Positions 1 through 9,159 of a stretch of 64,000 nucleotides of DNA are shown here, piece by piece (the stretch's first letter is position 1; each line of letters opens with the position of its first letter). Under the pieces are notes generated by a model, which worked only from the letters and a program-made list of their open reading frames with translations, made no database searches and had not been told where the DNA came from. Location: the NCBI GenBank assembly GCA_910579775.1, contig CAJTUE010000006.1:62001-126000 (forward strand). The letters run 5' to 3'. This DNA comes from an uncultured Oscillospiraceae bacterium (lineage in GTDB: Bacteria; Bacillota; Clostridia; Oscillospirales; Oscillospiraceae). The position numbers were made by a program, and so were the translations under genes.

Positions 1-426
1 CACCCCTACATCATGGCCAAGGGAGAGCTGCTGCGCTACCCCGTCCTGGGCTGGATCTTAAAAAAGGTGGGGGTATTCGGCGTAGACCGGGGCAAGTCGG
101 ACGTAAAGGCCATCAAGGAAGCCCTGCGGGTGCTGAAGGAGGGCCACAAGCTCCTTCTCTTCCCCGAGGGCACCCGCTTCCGCAGCGGTGAGACCCAGGG
201 AGCCAAAACCGGCGCGGCCATGCTGGCCCTGCGGACCGGGGTGCCCATCGTCCCCATCTGGATGCCCGCCAAAAAGAAGTGGTTCCGCCGCACGCCGGTG
301 GTCTTTGGAGAGGCGTACTACCCCGAAATGCCCGAGGGCGCCAAGCCCACCAACGAGGACTACCGCCGGGTGGCCGACGACCTGCTGGCGCGCATCATGG
401 CCCTGGGTGCTCAGCATGGAAATTAA
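1..426 (+). CDS. plsC: 1-acyl-sn-glycerol-3-phosphate acyltransferase, 5' partial
   Basis: Lysophospholipid acyltransferase that would acylate 1-acyl-glycerol-3-phosphate to phosphatidic acid at the membrane. The reading frame is open from the first base (His-Pro-Tyr-Ile precede the first visible Met at 13), so the N-terminal part with the HX4D catalytic motif lies outside the window. The family motif FPEGTR is present in the middle of the visible part, followed by GVPIVPIW, which resembles the usual downstream block. The stop at 424-426 overlaps the start of ispH by 11 bases, which suggests translational coupling. Assignment to the PlsC family is firm; exact acyl specificity cannot be read. 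Confidence 0.9.
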   Translation, partial: HPYIMAKGELLRYPVLGWILKKVGVFGVDRGKSDVKAIKEALRVLKEGHKLLLFPEGTRFRSGETQGAKTGAAMLALRTGVPIVPIWMPAKKKWFRRTPVVFGEAYYPEMPEGAKPTNEDYRRVADDLLARIMALGAQHGN

Positions 427-2467
427 GCTGGCGAAGACCGCCGGGTTCTGTTACGGCGTGCGCCGGGCGGTGGACATGGCCCAAACCCTGGCGGACAGCG
501 CCAAGCCCTCGGCCATGCTGGGCAGCATCATCCACAACGACCATGTCATTGACCGGCTGCGGTCTCAGGGCATGGCGGTGTGCGCCTCCATCGACGAGCT
601 TCCACCCCGCTGCGCCGTACTGCTACGCTCCCACGGCGAGCCCAAGGCCGTCCACGACGCTCTGGCGGCGGGGGGCTGGGAGGTGGTGGACGCCGCCTGT
701 CCCAATGTTACGCGCATCCACACCCTGGTCCGGGAGGCGGAGGCGGAGGGCCGCATCCCCCTCATTGTGGGTGATCCCGGTCATCCCGAGGTACAGGCCA
801 TCGCCGGGTGGTGCGCCCACGGCGTTGTGGTGGACGGCCTCAGCGGCCTGGAGGACTGGCTTTTTGGCGATCCCGCCCGGAGGGAATTGCCCCTTACCAT
901 GGTCTCCCAAACCACCGGCCAATCGGTGGCTTGGAAATCCTGCGTGGAATTTGCAAAAAAAGTGTGTACAAATGTGAAAATCTTTGATACAATATGTAAT
1001 GCTACCTATGCCCGACAGGAGGAAGCCATGGCTTTGGCGGAGGAATGTGACGCCATGCTGGTCATCGGCGACCCCAAGAGCTCCAATACCGCAAGGCTGG
1101 CGGAACTTTGCCGGGCACGACACGTCAAAGTGGTATGTATACCCGGCGCGTCGGAACTGGACAAGACCCAATTCACCGGGCTTGCCAAGGTCGGCATCAC
1201 CGCGGGCGCTTCAACACCCGGGTGGATAATAAAGGAGGTCTATGACATCATGAGCGACGAAAACAACTTTGAGATCGAGGAATCCTTTGCGGAAATGCTG
1301 GAGAAGTCGATCAAAACTTTGCATACAGGAGAGAAGGTCACAGGCATCGTTACCGGGCTCACCCCCACCGAAGTCCAGGTCGACCTGGGCACCAAGCACG
1401 CGTGCTACATTCCCCTGAATGAACTGACCGACGACCCCAACGCCAAGGTGGAGGACCTGGTGAAGGTCAACGACGAGATCGAATGCTTTGTGGTCCGGGT
1501 CAACGACCAGGAGGGCGTTGTCACCCTGTCCAAGAAGCGTCTGGACAGCGTGAAGAGCTGGGACGACATTGAGGCCGCCGAGGAAGACCATTCCATCCTC
1601 GAGGGCGTCATCACCGAGGAGAACAAGGGCGGCATCGTGGCCAGTGTCCGCGGCGTACGCGTCTTCATCCCCGCCAGCCAGTCCGGCCTGCCCCGCGGCG
1701 CCGACCTGTCCACCATGCTCAAGCAGAAGGTCCGCCTGCGCATCACCGAGGTCAACCGCTCCCGCCGCCGCGTGGTGGGCTCCATCCGCGCTGTGGAGCG
1801 CGAGGAGCGCGACGCCAAGGCCGCCGAGGTTTGGGAGTCTATCGAGGAAGGCAAGGTCTACGAGGGCGTTGTCAAATCTCTCGTGAGCTACGGCGCCTTT
1901 GTGGACATCGGCGGTGTGGACGGCATGGTCCACATCTCCGAGCTGACCTGGGCCCGCATCAAGCACCCCTCTGAGGTGGTCAATGTGGGTGACGCCGTCA
2001 CCGTTTACGTCCTCTCCTTCGATAAGGAGAAGCGCAAGATCTCCCTGGGCATGAAGGACCGCAGCCAAGATCCCTGGACTCTCTTCAACGAGAAGTATGC
2101 CGTGGGCAGCGTGCTCACCGCCAAGGTGGTCAAGCTCATGACCTTCGGCGCCTTTGCCGAAATCGTTCCCGGTGTGGACGGCCTGATCCACATCTCCCAG
2201 CTCTCCGACCACCGGGTGGAGAAGCCCGAGGACGTAGTGAAGGAGGGCCAGGAGGTCACCGTCATGATCACCGCCATTGACCAGGAGAACAAGAAAATCT
2301 CCCTCTCCATCCGCGCTCTGCTGGAGGAGGCTCAGGCCGACCGTGAAGCCGAGGCCGCTGAGCGGGCCGCCGAGCCCGACGAGGTGGTCGCCACCAGCGA
2401 CGCCGACGCCACCACCGTGGCTCCCGCCTTTGCCGAGGAGGCCGAGGCCCCCGCTGACGCGGAGTAA
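416..2467 (+). CDS. ispH-rpsA: IspH-ribosomal protein S1 fusion (HMBPP reductase / S1)
   Basis: A 683-residue fusion. Residues 1-280 are 4-hydroxy-3-methylbut-2-enyl diphosphate reductase, the last step of the MEP isoprenoid pathway. The three [4Fe-4S] cysteines are C12, C95 and C194, with HGE at 73-75 and H40 and H123 in their usual contexts. From about residue 305 there are four S1 RNA-binding repeats (about 305-375, 390-460, 478-548, 563-634) and an acidic Ala/Glu tail. This bifunctional arrangement is established in Clostridia. The ATG at 416 is chosen because it begins the conserved IspH N-terminus MEIKLAKTAGFCYGV; a longer open frame upstream overlaps plsC out of frame and is not coding. 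An inverted repeat follows the stop. Confidence 0.96.
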   Translation: MEIKLAKTAGFCYGVRRAVDMAQTLADSAKPSAMLGSIIHNDHVIDRLRSQGMAVCASIDELPPRCAVLLRSHGEPKAVHDALAAGGWEVVDAACPNVTRIHTLVREAEAEGRIPLIVGDPGHPEVQAIAGWCAHGVVVDGLSGLEDWLFGDPARRELPLTMVSQTTGQSVAWKSCVEFAKKVCTNVKIFDTICNATYARQEEAMALAEECDAMLVIGDPKSSNTARLAELCRARHVKVVCIPGASELDKTQFTGLAKVGITAGASTPGWIIKEVYDIMSDENNFEIEESFAEMLEKSIKTLHTGEKVTGIVTGLTPTEVQVDLGTKHACYIPLNELTDDPNAKVEDLVKVNDEIECFVVRVNDQEGVVTLSKKRLDSVKSWDDIEAAEEDHSILEGVITEENKGGIVASVRGVRVFIPASQSGLPRGADLSTMLKQKVRLRITEVNRSRRRVVGSIRAVEREERDAKAAEVWESIEEGKVYEGVVKSLVSYGAFVDIGGVDGMVHISELTWARIKHPSEVVNVGDAVTVYVLSFDKEKRKISLGMKDRSQDPWTLFNEKYAVGSVLTAKVVKLMTFGAFAEIVPGVDGLIHISQLSDHRVEKPEDVVKEGQEVTVMITAIDQENKKISLSIRALLEEAQADREAEAAERAAEPDEVVATSDADATTVAPAFAEEAEAPADAE

Positions 2468-2491
2468 ATTCTCTGTACCAAAGCTCGTTTG

Positions 2492-2528
2492 AGAATGGGC
2501 ACGCCCGTGCCGGGCGTGCCCATTCTTT
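2492..2528 (+). terminator. Hairpin after ispH-rpsA
   Basis: A perfect 16-bp inverted repeat (2492-2507 and 2511-2526) with a 3-base loop, followed by only three T residues. The short T run means it may terminate weakly or act mainly as an mRNA end; pcrA begins 23 bases later. Confidence 0.6.
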
Positions 2529-2550
2529 GCGGAAAAAGGAGGTCGTCCCC

Positions 2551-5139
2551 ATGCTCACCGGCAGCGATGCCCAGGAATTTTGCCGTCTGCGCCACCAGGC
2601 CATCGCCCTGGATTATCAATCTCTGAATCCCCAACAGCTTAAGGGCGTCCTGACCACCCGGGGCCCCCTTTTACTGCTGGCGGGAGCGGGCAGCGGCAAG
2701 ACCACCGTGCTCATCCACCGCATCTCCAACCTCATCACCTACGGCTGCGGCTCGGACAGCGCCCTGTGCCCCTCCTGGATCACCGGTGACGATCTGCTCT
2801 TTCTGCGGGACTACGTCGCCTCCCAGGGCCGCTCCGACCGCCTGCGCATGCGCCAGCTCTGCGCCCTGGACCCCGCCGCCCCCCGGTCTATTCTGGCCAT
2901 CACCTTCACCAACAAAGCCGCCGGGGAGCTGAAGGAGCGGCTGGCCTCCAAACTGGGAGACGCCGCCAACGACATCTGGGCCGCCACCTTCCACTCCGCC
3001 TGTCTGCGCATCCTGCGCCGGGACGCGGACAAGTTGGGCTTTGACAAGTCCTTTTCCATCTACGACACCGACGACTCTCTCCGGGTCATCAAGGAGATCC
3101 TGAAGGCCAAGAACATGGACGACAAGATCTTTGCCCCCCGGGCCGTTCTGGGCCAGATCTCCAAGGCCAAGGACCAGGAGCTGCTGTCCAAGCCGTTCCT
3201 GGCCCGCCAACAGGCCGCCGGAGACATGTATCTGCTCAAGGTAGCGGAGGTATACGTAGAATATCAAAAGCGCCTTTGGGACGCGGGGGCGCTGGACTTT
3301 GACGACCTGATCCTCCACACCGTCCGCCTGCTGGATGAGCACGAGGACGTGCGGAAATACTACCAAAACAAATTCCACTATGTCCTCATCGACGAGTATC
3401 AGGACACCAACGCCCTCCAGTACCACCTGGCCTCCCTGCTGGCCGGTGGTCACGGCAACATCTGCGTGGTGGGCGACGACGACCAGTCCATCTACCGCTT
3501 CCGGGGCGCCACCATCCAAAATATCCTCTCCTTCGAGGACCAGTACAAGGGCGCCCAGGTCATCCGCCTGGAGGAAAACTACCGCTCTACCGGCCACATT
3601 CTGGATGCCTCCAACGCCGTCATCGCTAACAACCAGGGCCGTAAGGGCAAGACCCTCTGGACCCAGCACCCTAAGGGGGACAAGCTCCGGCACTACACCG
3701 CCATGAACGAGAGCGACGAGGCCCAATATGTCGCCGGAGAGATCATCAACGGCGTACAGGAGGGCAAGCACTGGCGGGACTTCGCCATTCTCTACCGCAT
3801 GAACGCCCAATCCAACCAGTTGGAGACCGCCCTCAAGCGCAACGGCGTCCCCTACCGCATCTACGGTGGCACGCGGTTTTTCGACCGGGCCGAGGTCAAG
3901 GATATGCTGGCCTATCTCTTCGTTTTGCAAAACCCCGCCGACGATCTCCGCCTGGTCCGTATCATCAACAACCCGCCCCGGGGCATCGGCGCCACCACCG
4001 TTGAACGGGCCCAAGCCATCGCCGCCCAAAGCGGCGTCTCCCTGTGGGCCGTGGCCTCCCACGCCGCCGACTACCCGGAGCTTTTAAAGGCTCAGGCCCG
4101 GTTGGCCGACTTCACCAAGCTCATGGTGGAGCTTCATGACCTTCTGTCCACCATGGACCTGGCCAGCTTCTATGAGGAGCTGCTGCTCCGCACCGGCTAC
4201 GCTGCCATGCTGGAGAGCAAAAACACCGTGGAGGACCGGGGCCGACTTGAAAACGTCCGAGAGCTCCTGACCTCCATCAACGGCTACCTACAGGACGCCG
4301 CCGCGGCGGGAGAAGACCCCTCTCTGGCAGGCTTTTTAGACGTGGTCTCCCTCTTCACCACCCTGGACAGCGGCGAGGAGGGAGAGGACTGCGTGGCCAT
4401 GATGACCATGCACTCCGCCAAGGGGCTGGAATTCCCCTCGGTATTTCTGGTAGGCATGGAGGACGGCGTCTTCCCCGGCATACGCTCCATCGGCGACGCC
4501 GAGGAAATGGAGGAAGAACGCCGCCTCTGCTACGTAGCCATGACCCGGGCCAAGGAGCGGCTGTACCTCACCTCCGCCGCCCAGCGTATGCTCTTCGGCC
4601 ACACCACCTGTAACCAGCCCTCCCGCTTTGTCAAGGAGATCCCCCCCGACTACGTAGAACGCAGCGGCCGGGATCTGCTCTTCCACCGCGATCCGCTGGA
4701 GGACTGGGGTGGGCCCATCTCCATCGAGCGGCAGGACGCCTCCCCCGTCTCAGGCGTCTCCCGTCCCCGTCCCGCCGCCTCCGGCGGCTCCGGCCTTGGA
4801 CGGTACGCCCCCGGCGGCTCCCGCCGCAGCGCCTCGGGCACCTTCCGGGAATATGGCTTCGACGAAGACCACGAGACCCAGGGCGTCTTCAAAAAGGGTC
4901 ACCGTCCCCCCTCCGCCGCCGCCGTTCCTGCCGCCCGGCCCGCCGCCCCCGCGCAGCAGGCGGCCTTGCCCGACTACAAGGTGGGCGACCAGGTCCAGCA
5001 CTCCGCCTTCGGCTTAGGGCTGATCCTCTCTCTCAAGCCCATGGGCAACGACGCCCTGGTGGAGATCGCCTTCGACAGCGTGGGCACCAAGCGACTCATG
5101 CTCCGCTCCGCGGCGAGCCACATGACCAAAAAGGGTTAA
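2551..5139 (+). CDS. pcrA: UvrD/PcrA-type ATP-dependent DNA helicase
   Basis: Superfamily 1A 3'-5' helicase of 862 residues, acting in repair and replication restart. Visible motifs in order: Walker A GAGSGKT (about 44-50), Ia AITFTNKAA, II LIDEYQDT, III GDDDQSIYRFRGA, IV ENYRST, V TMHSAKGLEF and VI CYVAMTRAKERL. The C-terminal 55 residues (DYKVGDQVQHSAFG onward) look like the Tudor-like RNAP-binding domain of PcrA. An insertion of about 45 residues lies between motif I and Ia, with sequence PSWITGDDLLFLRDY, which standard PcrA lacks. The ATG at 2551 is preferred over a TTG at 2527 because AAAGGAGG sits at the right distance before it. A Pro/Ala-rich linker joins the last domain. Confidence 0.95.
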   Translation: MLTGSDAQEFCRLRHQAIALDYQSLNPQQLKGVLTTRGPLLLLAGAGSGKTTVLIHRISNLITYGCGSDSALCPSWITGDDLLFLRDYVASQGRSDRLRMRQLCALDPAAPRSILAITFTNKAAGELKERLASKLGDAANDIWAATFHSACLRILRRDADKLGFDKSFSIYDTDDSLRVIKEILKAKNMDDKIFAPRAVLGQISKAKDQELLSKPFLARQQAAGDMYLLKVAEVYVEYQKRLWDAGALDFDDLILHTVRLLDEHEDVRKYYQNKFHYVLIDEYQDTNALQYHLASLLAGGHGNICVVGDDDQSIYRFRGATIQNILSFEDQYKGAQVIRLEENYRSTGHILDASNAVIANNQGRKGKTLWTQHPKGDKLRHYTAMNESDEAQYVAGEIINGVQEGKHWRDFAILYRMNAQSNQLETALKRNGVPYRIYGGTRFFDRAEVKDMLAYLFVLQNPADDLRLVRIINNPPRGIGATTVERAQAIAAQSGVSLWAVASHAADYPELLKAQARLADFTKLMVELHDLLSTMDLASFYEELLLRTGYAAMLESKNTVEDRGRLENVRELLTSINGYLQDAAAAGEDPSLAGFLDVVSLFTTLDSGEEGEDCVAMMTMHSAKGLEFPSVFLVGMEDGVFPGIRSIGDAEEMEEERRLCYVAMTRAKERLYLTSAAQRMLFGHTTCNQPSRFVKEIPPDYVERSGRDLLFHRDPLEDWGGPISIERQDASPVSGVSRPRPAASGGSGLGRYAPGGSRRSASGTFREYGFDEDHETQGVFKKGHRPPSAAAVPAARPAAPAQQAALPDYKVGDQVQHSAFGLGLILSLKPMGNDALVEIAFDSVGTKRLMLRSAASHMTKKG

Positions 5140-5156
5140 GGCATCTACCTTTATAG

Positions 5157-5741
5157 TTATACCCAAAACCGCCAGGGGAAGTCCTTGGCCTCCTGGGCAT
5201 AGTCGATCCCGATTCTTGGCCCGCAATGGAGGTTCCCCACCGCCCGGTCTCGGGGCAGTACATAGAGGGGCGGGGTCAGCAGATCGTGGCCGTTCTGCCG
5301 TTTGTCAAGGGACAAAGCCTTACACACCTTGCCCGGACCGTTGAGGAAGTTCTTGCGCTGATAAGAGCTCCACTTCTCCGGGACCGCGCCAAAGCGCAGC
5401 CGGGCCATGGTCTCCTCCCCTGCTACCGCCTCGATGGCGCGGATGAGCACCGCCGCCGGTTCCCCTTCCCGCTCGGTGACAAAATTCAGGCAGGTATACA
5501 TCCCATAAATGAGGTAGAGATATGCGGTCCCCGGCCTGGCAAACAGGGTCTCGGTGCGGCCGGTGCGTTTGTAACCGTATGCATGGCACGCCTTATCACA
5601 GCGGCCGATATAGGCCTCCGTCTCGGTGATGCGGCCCACCAGCCGCTCCCCCTCATATTCCCGTACCAGCAGGCACCCCAGCAGGTCCTTCGCTACCTCC
5701 AGAGTGTCCCGGTCATAAAATTCCCGCGGCAAGCTCTTCAT
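5157..5741 (-). CDS. mpg: DNA-3-methyladenine glycosylase (AAG/Mpg family)
   Basis: A 194-residue monofunctional glycosylase that removes 3-methyladenine, hypoxanthine and related alkylated or deaminated purines in base-excision repair. The sequence begins LPREFYDRDTLEVAKDLLG and contains ETEAYIG (the family's catalytic Glu lies in this block), a YLIYGMY block and FLNGPGKVCKALSL, all typical of the AAG fold. Length matches the bacterial family. It ends head-to-tail with pcrA with no visible terminator between them, and is divergent from the EamA gene. A start at 5741 is supported by AGAGGTGG a few bases upstream. Confidence 0.94.
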   Translation of the reverse strand: MKSLPREFYDRDTLEVAKDLLGCLLVREYEGERLVGRITETEAYIGRCDKACHAYGYKRTGRTETLFARPGTAYLYLIYGMYTCLNFVTEREGEPAAVLIRAIEAVAGEETMARLRFGAVPEKWSSYQRKNFLNGPGKVCKALSLDKRQNGHDLLTPPLYVLPRDRAVGNLHCGPRIGIDYAQEAKDFPWRFWV

Positions 5742-5795
5742 GGTACCACCTCTTTCCCTTTTAGCATATCATGCCCACAAAGGAGACGTCAACCC

Positions 5796-6710
5796 ATGTC
5801 CTCGACCAAAGCCACGCTCTGGCCCCAGCTGCTCATCGTCTGCGCCACGATCATTTGGGGCTCCTCCTTCCTTATCATGAAGCAGACGGTGGACGGCATC
5901 CCCGTTTTCACCCTGCTGGCCATTCGCTTTACCGTGGCCGGGGTCCTGCTCTCCCTGGTCTTCTGGAAAAAGTGGCGTCTTCTGAACAAGGAGACCCTTC
6001 TAGGCGGCGGACTGTTGGGCACTCTCATGTTTCTGGGCTACGTCTTCCAGACCTACGGCCTCAGCGGCATTGGCTCCTGGGAGGGGACAACGCCGGGCAA
6101 AAACGCCTTCCTGACCGCCACCTACTGTGTTCTGGTGCCCTTTTTAAACTGGCTCCTCACCCGCAAGCGGCCTGACCGCTATAACATAGCCGCGGCGGTG
6201 CTCTGTCTGCTAGGCATCGGCCTGGTCTCCCTCACCGAGGACTTTACCGTTGTGGGCGGCGATGTCATCACCCTGGTGTGCGGCGTCGCCTTTTCCCTTC
6301 ACATTCTGGCTGTGGACCGGTATGCCAAGACCTGCGACATTCTGCTCCTTACCGTGCTTCAGTTCCTCTTTATGGCCCTGTGGTCCTGGATCGGGGTTTT
6401 CCTGGCCGGAGAGACCCTGAGCGTCCTTCCCAGCGGCGCGGATATCCTTCGTCTGGGCTATCTGGCGGTGTGCGCCTCCGGCCTTGCCATGCTGTTCCAA
6501 AACATCGGTCAGGCCAACACCCCTCCCTCCACCGGGGCGGTCCTGCTTAGCCTGGAAGCTCCCTTTGGCGTGGTGTTCTCCGTCCTCTTCGGGACTGAGC
6601 GGCCCACCGCCCAAATGTACCTGGGCTTCGTGCTGATCTTCTTCGCGGTGATCCTGTCCGAAACCAAGCTGTCCTTCCTGTCGAAGAAAAAAGCAGAAAT
6701 TGGGGGTTGA
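5796..6710 (+). CDS. EamA/DMT family transporter
   Basis: Drug/metabolite-transporter superfamily membrane protein of 304 residues with two EamA repeats and about ten hydrophobic segments, starting MSSTKATLWPQLLIVCATIIWGSS; the WGSSF motif is typical of the first helix. These proteins export amino acids, metabolites or drugs; the substrate is not readable. The ATG at 5796 has AAAGGAG ten bases upstream; the open frame extends back across the mpg gene but that part is antisense and not coding. Its stop codon overlaps the -35 box of the T-box promoter for the next operon, so the neighbour is separately transcribed. Confidence 0.9.
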   Translation: MSSTKATLWPQLLIVCATIIWGSSFLIMKQTVDGIPVFTLLAIRFTVAGVLLSLVFWKKWRLLNKETLLGGGLLGTLMFLGYVFQTYGLSGIGSWEGTTPGKNAFLTATYCVLVPFLNWLLTRKRPDRYNIAAAVLCLLGIGLVSLTEDFTVVGGDVITLVCGVAFSLHILAVDRYAKTCDILLLTVLQFLFMALWSWIGVFLAGETLSVLPSGADILRLGYLAVCASGLAMLFQNIGQANTPPSTGAVLLSLEAPFGVVFSVLFGTERPTAQMYLGFVLIFFAVILSETKLSFLSKKKAEIGG

Positions 6711-6735
6711 CATTTTCCCTTGGGGCGTTTATAAT
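6707..6735 (+). promoter_or_regulatory. Sigma-A promoter of the trpXYZ-like T-box operon
   Basis: TTGACA at 6707-6712 and TATAAT at 6730-6735 with a 17-base spacer, a perfect consensus. It overlaps the EamA stop codon and lies about 30 bases before the T-box leader. Confidence 0.9.
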
Positions 6736-6759
6736 GCCCATAACAACTTCATCACAGTA

Positions 6760-7042
6760 AACCGATGAGGAAGAAGAGTAACCGGTGTCCCGTCAAGGTA
6801 TAGCGAGCTTCGGACGGTGAGAGCGAAGCCCCTGGCGACCGGTGAATGGCCTTCCGAGGGCGGGCTGAACGGCGTGCTTGAAAAGGCGCTTAGTAGTTCC
6901 CGACGGGTCCCCTCCCGTTACAGCGCAGGGATGCGTATGATGGTACGCATAAGCGAGCGGGCGTTTTCAAACGCCAATTTGGGTGGTATCGCAGAAGCAA
7001 GTGCTTTTGTCCCATGTGGGGCAAGAGCACTTTTGTTTTTCA
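6760..7042 (+). promoter_or_regulatory. T-box riboswitch, probable tryptophan specifier (UGG)
   Basis: A tRNA-sensing leader. Recognisable parts are the GAAGAGTA element near 6770-6780, the AG-rich stem I block near 6802-6828, the T-box GGGTGGTATCGCAG at 6981-6994, and a terminator whose arms (about 6999-7012 and 7018-7032) are followed by a T-rich run at 7031-7040. The probable specifier is TGG at 6847-6849, preceded by GAA and placed six bases before a GAG, the same position as the TTC of the phenylalanine T-box at 33566 in this window. Uncharged tRNA-Trp would favour antitermination and raise expression of the ABC importer. The bulge UGGU would need a wobble if tRNA-Trp carries G73. Confidence 0.88.
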
Positions 7043-7107
7043 AAGGCCGGGTGGCGACCGGCCCCTCCATCGACCACTCAAAATCTATTTTTTTGGAGGT
7101 ATTTCCC

Positions 7108-8190
7108 ATGAAAAAGCACAACATCGTCAAGAAGGTCCTCGCTCTCTCCGCCGCCGCCGCGCTGGTCCTCTCCCTCGCCGCCTGTACCGGCGGCACGATT
7201 TCCAGTCCCGACGGCCCCTCGGTCAATGTGGGCGACGGCAAGACCTACCGGATCGGCATCTGCAACTACGTAGACGACGCTTCCCTCAACCAGATCAACG
7301 AAAACATCCAGGCCCGGCTCAAGGAGATCGGTGCGGAGAGGGGCGCCACTTTCCAGATCGACTATGAAAACCCCAACGGCGACGCCGCCGTCATGAACCA
7401 GATCATCGCCAACTTCCAGGCGGACAAGGTGGATCTGATGGTGGGCATCGCCACCCCCGTGGCCATGGCCATGCAGGCCGCCACCGAGGACGCCAAGACC
7501 CCCGTGGTCTTCTCCGCCGTGTCCGACCCGGTGGGCGCCAAGCTGGTGGATTCCATCGAGGCCCCTGGCCACAACATCACCGGCACCAGCGACTATCTGG
7601 ACACCAACGCTGTGATGGACCTCATCTTTGCCGCCGACCCCAACGCCGCCAAGATCGGCTTCCTCTATGACGTGGGCCAGGATTCCTCCACCGCCCCCAT
7701 CGCCCACGCCAAGGAGTATCTGGACGCCAAGGGCGTGGCCTACGTGGAGCGCACCGGCACCAACGCCACCGAGGTGGCCCAGGCCGCCCAATCTCTGGTG
7801 GCTGACGGGGTGGACGCGGTGTTCACCCCCACCGACAACACCATCATGGAGTCCTATCTGGCCATCTATGAGACCTTTGCCAACGCCAAGATCCCCCACT
7901 ACACCGGTGCGGATTCCTTCGCCCTCAACGGCGCGTTTCTGGGCTACGGCGTGGACTACGCCAACCTGGGCCGTGAGACCGCCAACATGATCGCCGATAT
8001 CCTCATCGACGGCAAGGACCCCGCCACCCTGGCGGTGAAGACCTTTGACAACGGCACCGCCACTGTCAACACCGAGACCTGTGCCGCCGTCGGCTTTGAC
8101 TATGATACCATTGAGGCCGCCTTTGCCCCCCTGTGCACCAAGGTGCAGTCTATCACCACCGCCGAGAGCTTTGGCGACCTGGCGGGCTGA
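7108..8190 (+). CDS. trpX: ABC transporter substrate-binding lipoprotein, TrpX-like
   Basis: A 360-residue periplasmic-type binding lipoprotein of the COG2984 (ABC_sub_bind) family. The signal peptide ends in the lipobox LAAC with Cys26, followed by a Gly/Ser-rich linker. The mature domain starts YRIGICNYVDDASLNQI and has the usual two-lobe pattern with VFSAVSDPVGAKLV and TDNTIMES. It is the first gene after the UGG T-box and is followed by permease and ATPase genes, so uptake of tryptophan or a precursor is the likely role; this rests on the T-box specifier and family precedent, not on binding residues. The ATG at 7108 has TTGGAGGT upstream. Confidence 0.88.
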   Translation: MKKHNIVKKVLALSAAAALVLSLAACTGGTISSPDGPSVNVGDGKTYRIGICNYVDDASLNQINENIQARLKEIGAERGATFQIDYENPNGDAAVMNQIIANFQADKVDLMVGIATPVAMAMQAATEDAKTPVVFSAVSDPVGAKLVDSIEAPGHNITGTSDYLDTNAVMDLIFAADPNAAKIGFLYDVGQDSSTAPIAHAKEYLDAKGVAYVERTGTNATEVAQAAQSLVADGVDAVFTPTDNTIMESYLAIYETFANAKIPHYTGADSFALNGAFLGYGVDYANLGRETANMIADILIDGKDPATLAVKTFDNGTATVNTETCAAVGFDYDTIEAAFAPLCTKVQSITTAESFGDLAG

Positions 8191-8226
8191 TGACCCCACA
8201 CGCATTTTTCTTCAGGAGGTAACGTT

Positions 8227-9156
8227 ATGTCCTTCGCGGAGCTCCAAACCGTTCTGGAACTGGGCCTGATCTGCTCCCTCACCGTGCTGGCCCTGTTTTT
8301 GAGCTATTCCATGCTCAACGTCTGCGACCTGTCCACCGACGGTTGCTTTACCCTGGGCGCCACCATGGGGGCCATGGTTGCGGCGGCGGGCCACCCCTTC
8401 CTCTCTCTTTCCGCGGCCATGCTGGCAGGGGTGTGCTCCGGCTTTGTGGTCGCCCTGCTGCAGACCAAGCTGGGCATCAACAGCCTGCTGGCGGGCATCA
8501 TCGTCAACACCGGGCTATACTCGGTGAACATCGCCATCATGTCCGGCGCCGCGCGCATCAACCTCACCAAAACGCCCACCGTGTTTTCTATGGTAAAGTC
8601 CGTGCTGGCGGGCACCCCTCTGGCGGGCTGGCACATAACAGTGGTGGCCGGAACGGCGGTGATCCTGGCGGTGGTCCTTCTCACCCTGTTTCTCAACACC
8701 CGCCTGGGCCTCGCCATCCGCGCCACAGGCAACAACCCGGACATGGTCCGCTCCTCCTCCATCAACCCCGCCTTTACCACCATCGTGGGGCTGTGCGTGG
8801 CCAATGCCCTCACCGGCCTGTCCGGCTGTCTCATGGCTCAAGCCCAGCAGTCCACCGAAATCAACATCGGCAGCGGCATGGTCACCATCGCCCTGGCCTC
8901 TCTCCTGATCGGCGGCACCCTGCTGGGCCGGGGCGGCATCTTTACCCGAGCTGTTGGGATGGTGCTGGGGGCGTTCCTCTTCCGGCTGGTGTACGCCGTG
9001 GCTCTGCGGCTGGATATGCCCGCCTTCATGCTCAAACTGGTGTCCGCGATCATCGTGGCCCTGGCCCTGGCCCTGCCCTATCTGAAGAGCCAGTGGCCGG
9101 TCATCTCCCGGCGGCTCTCCTACAAAAAGGCCCTGGCCGGAAAGGAGGGGAAGTAA
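8227..9156 (+). CDS. trpY: ABC transporter permease, TrpY-like
   Basis: A 309-residue inner-membrane permease of the branched-chain/ribose type (BPD_transp_2), with about eight to nine hydrophobic segments. The segment STDGCFTLGATMGAMVA early in the protein and LASLLIGGTLLGRGG late are characteristic of COG4120 permeases that pair with COG2984 binding proteins. It starts 36 bases after the binding protein with AGGAGGT upstream and ends 3 bases before the ATPase, so the three genes form one operon under the T-box. Confidence 0.88.
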   Translation: MSFAELQTVLELGLICSLTVLALFLSYSMLNVCDLSTDGCFTLGATMGAMVAAAGHPFLSLSAAMLAGVCSGFVVALLQTKLGINSLLAGIIVNTGLYSVNIAIMSGAARINLTKTPTVFSMVKSVLAGTPLAGWHITVVAGTAVILAVVLLTLFLNTRLGLAIRATGNNPDMVRSSSINPAFTTIVGLCVANALTGLSGCLMAQAQQSTEINIGSGMVTIALASLLIGGTLLGRGGIFTRAVGMVLGAFLFRLVYAVALRLDMPAFMLKLVSAIIVALALALPYLKSQWPVISRRLSYKKALAGKEGK

Positions 9157-9159
9157 GCC

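Noticed and set aside
188..415. N-terminal extension of the IspH-S1 frame into plsC
   Set aside because: Out-of-frame translation of plsC rich in Pro/Arg; the IspH family start is at 416.
5226..5795. N-terminal extension of the EamA gene
   Set aside because: Antisense of mpg, lacks similarity; ATG at 5796 has a ribosome site and a first membrane helix.
6817..7107. Coding extension before the TrpX-like lipoprotein
   Set aside because: This DNA is the T-box leader; the signal peptide starts at 7108.
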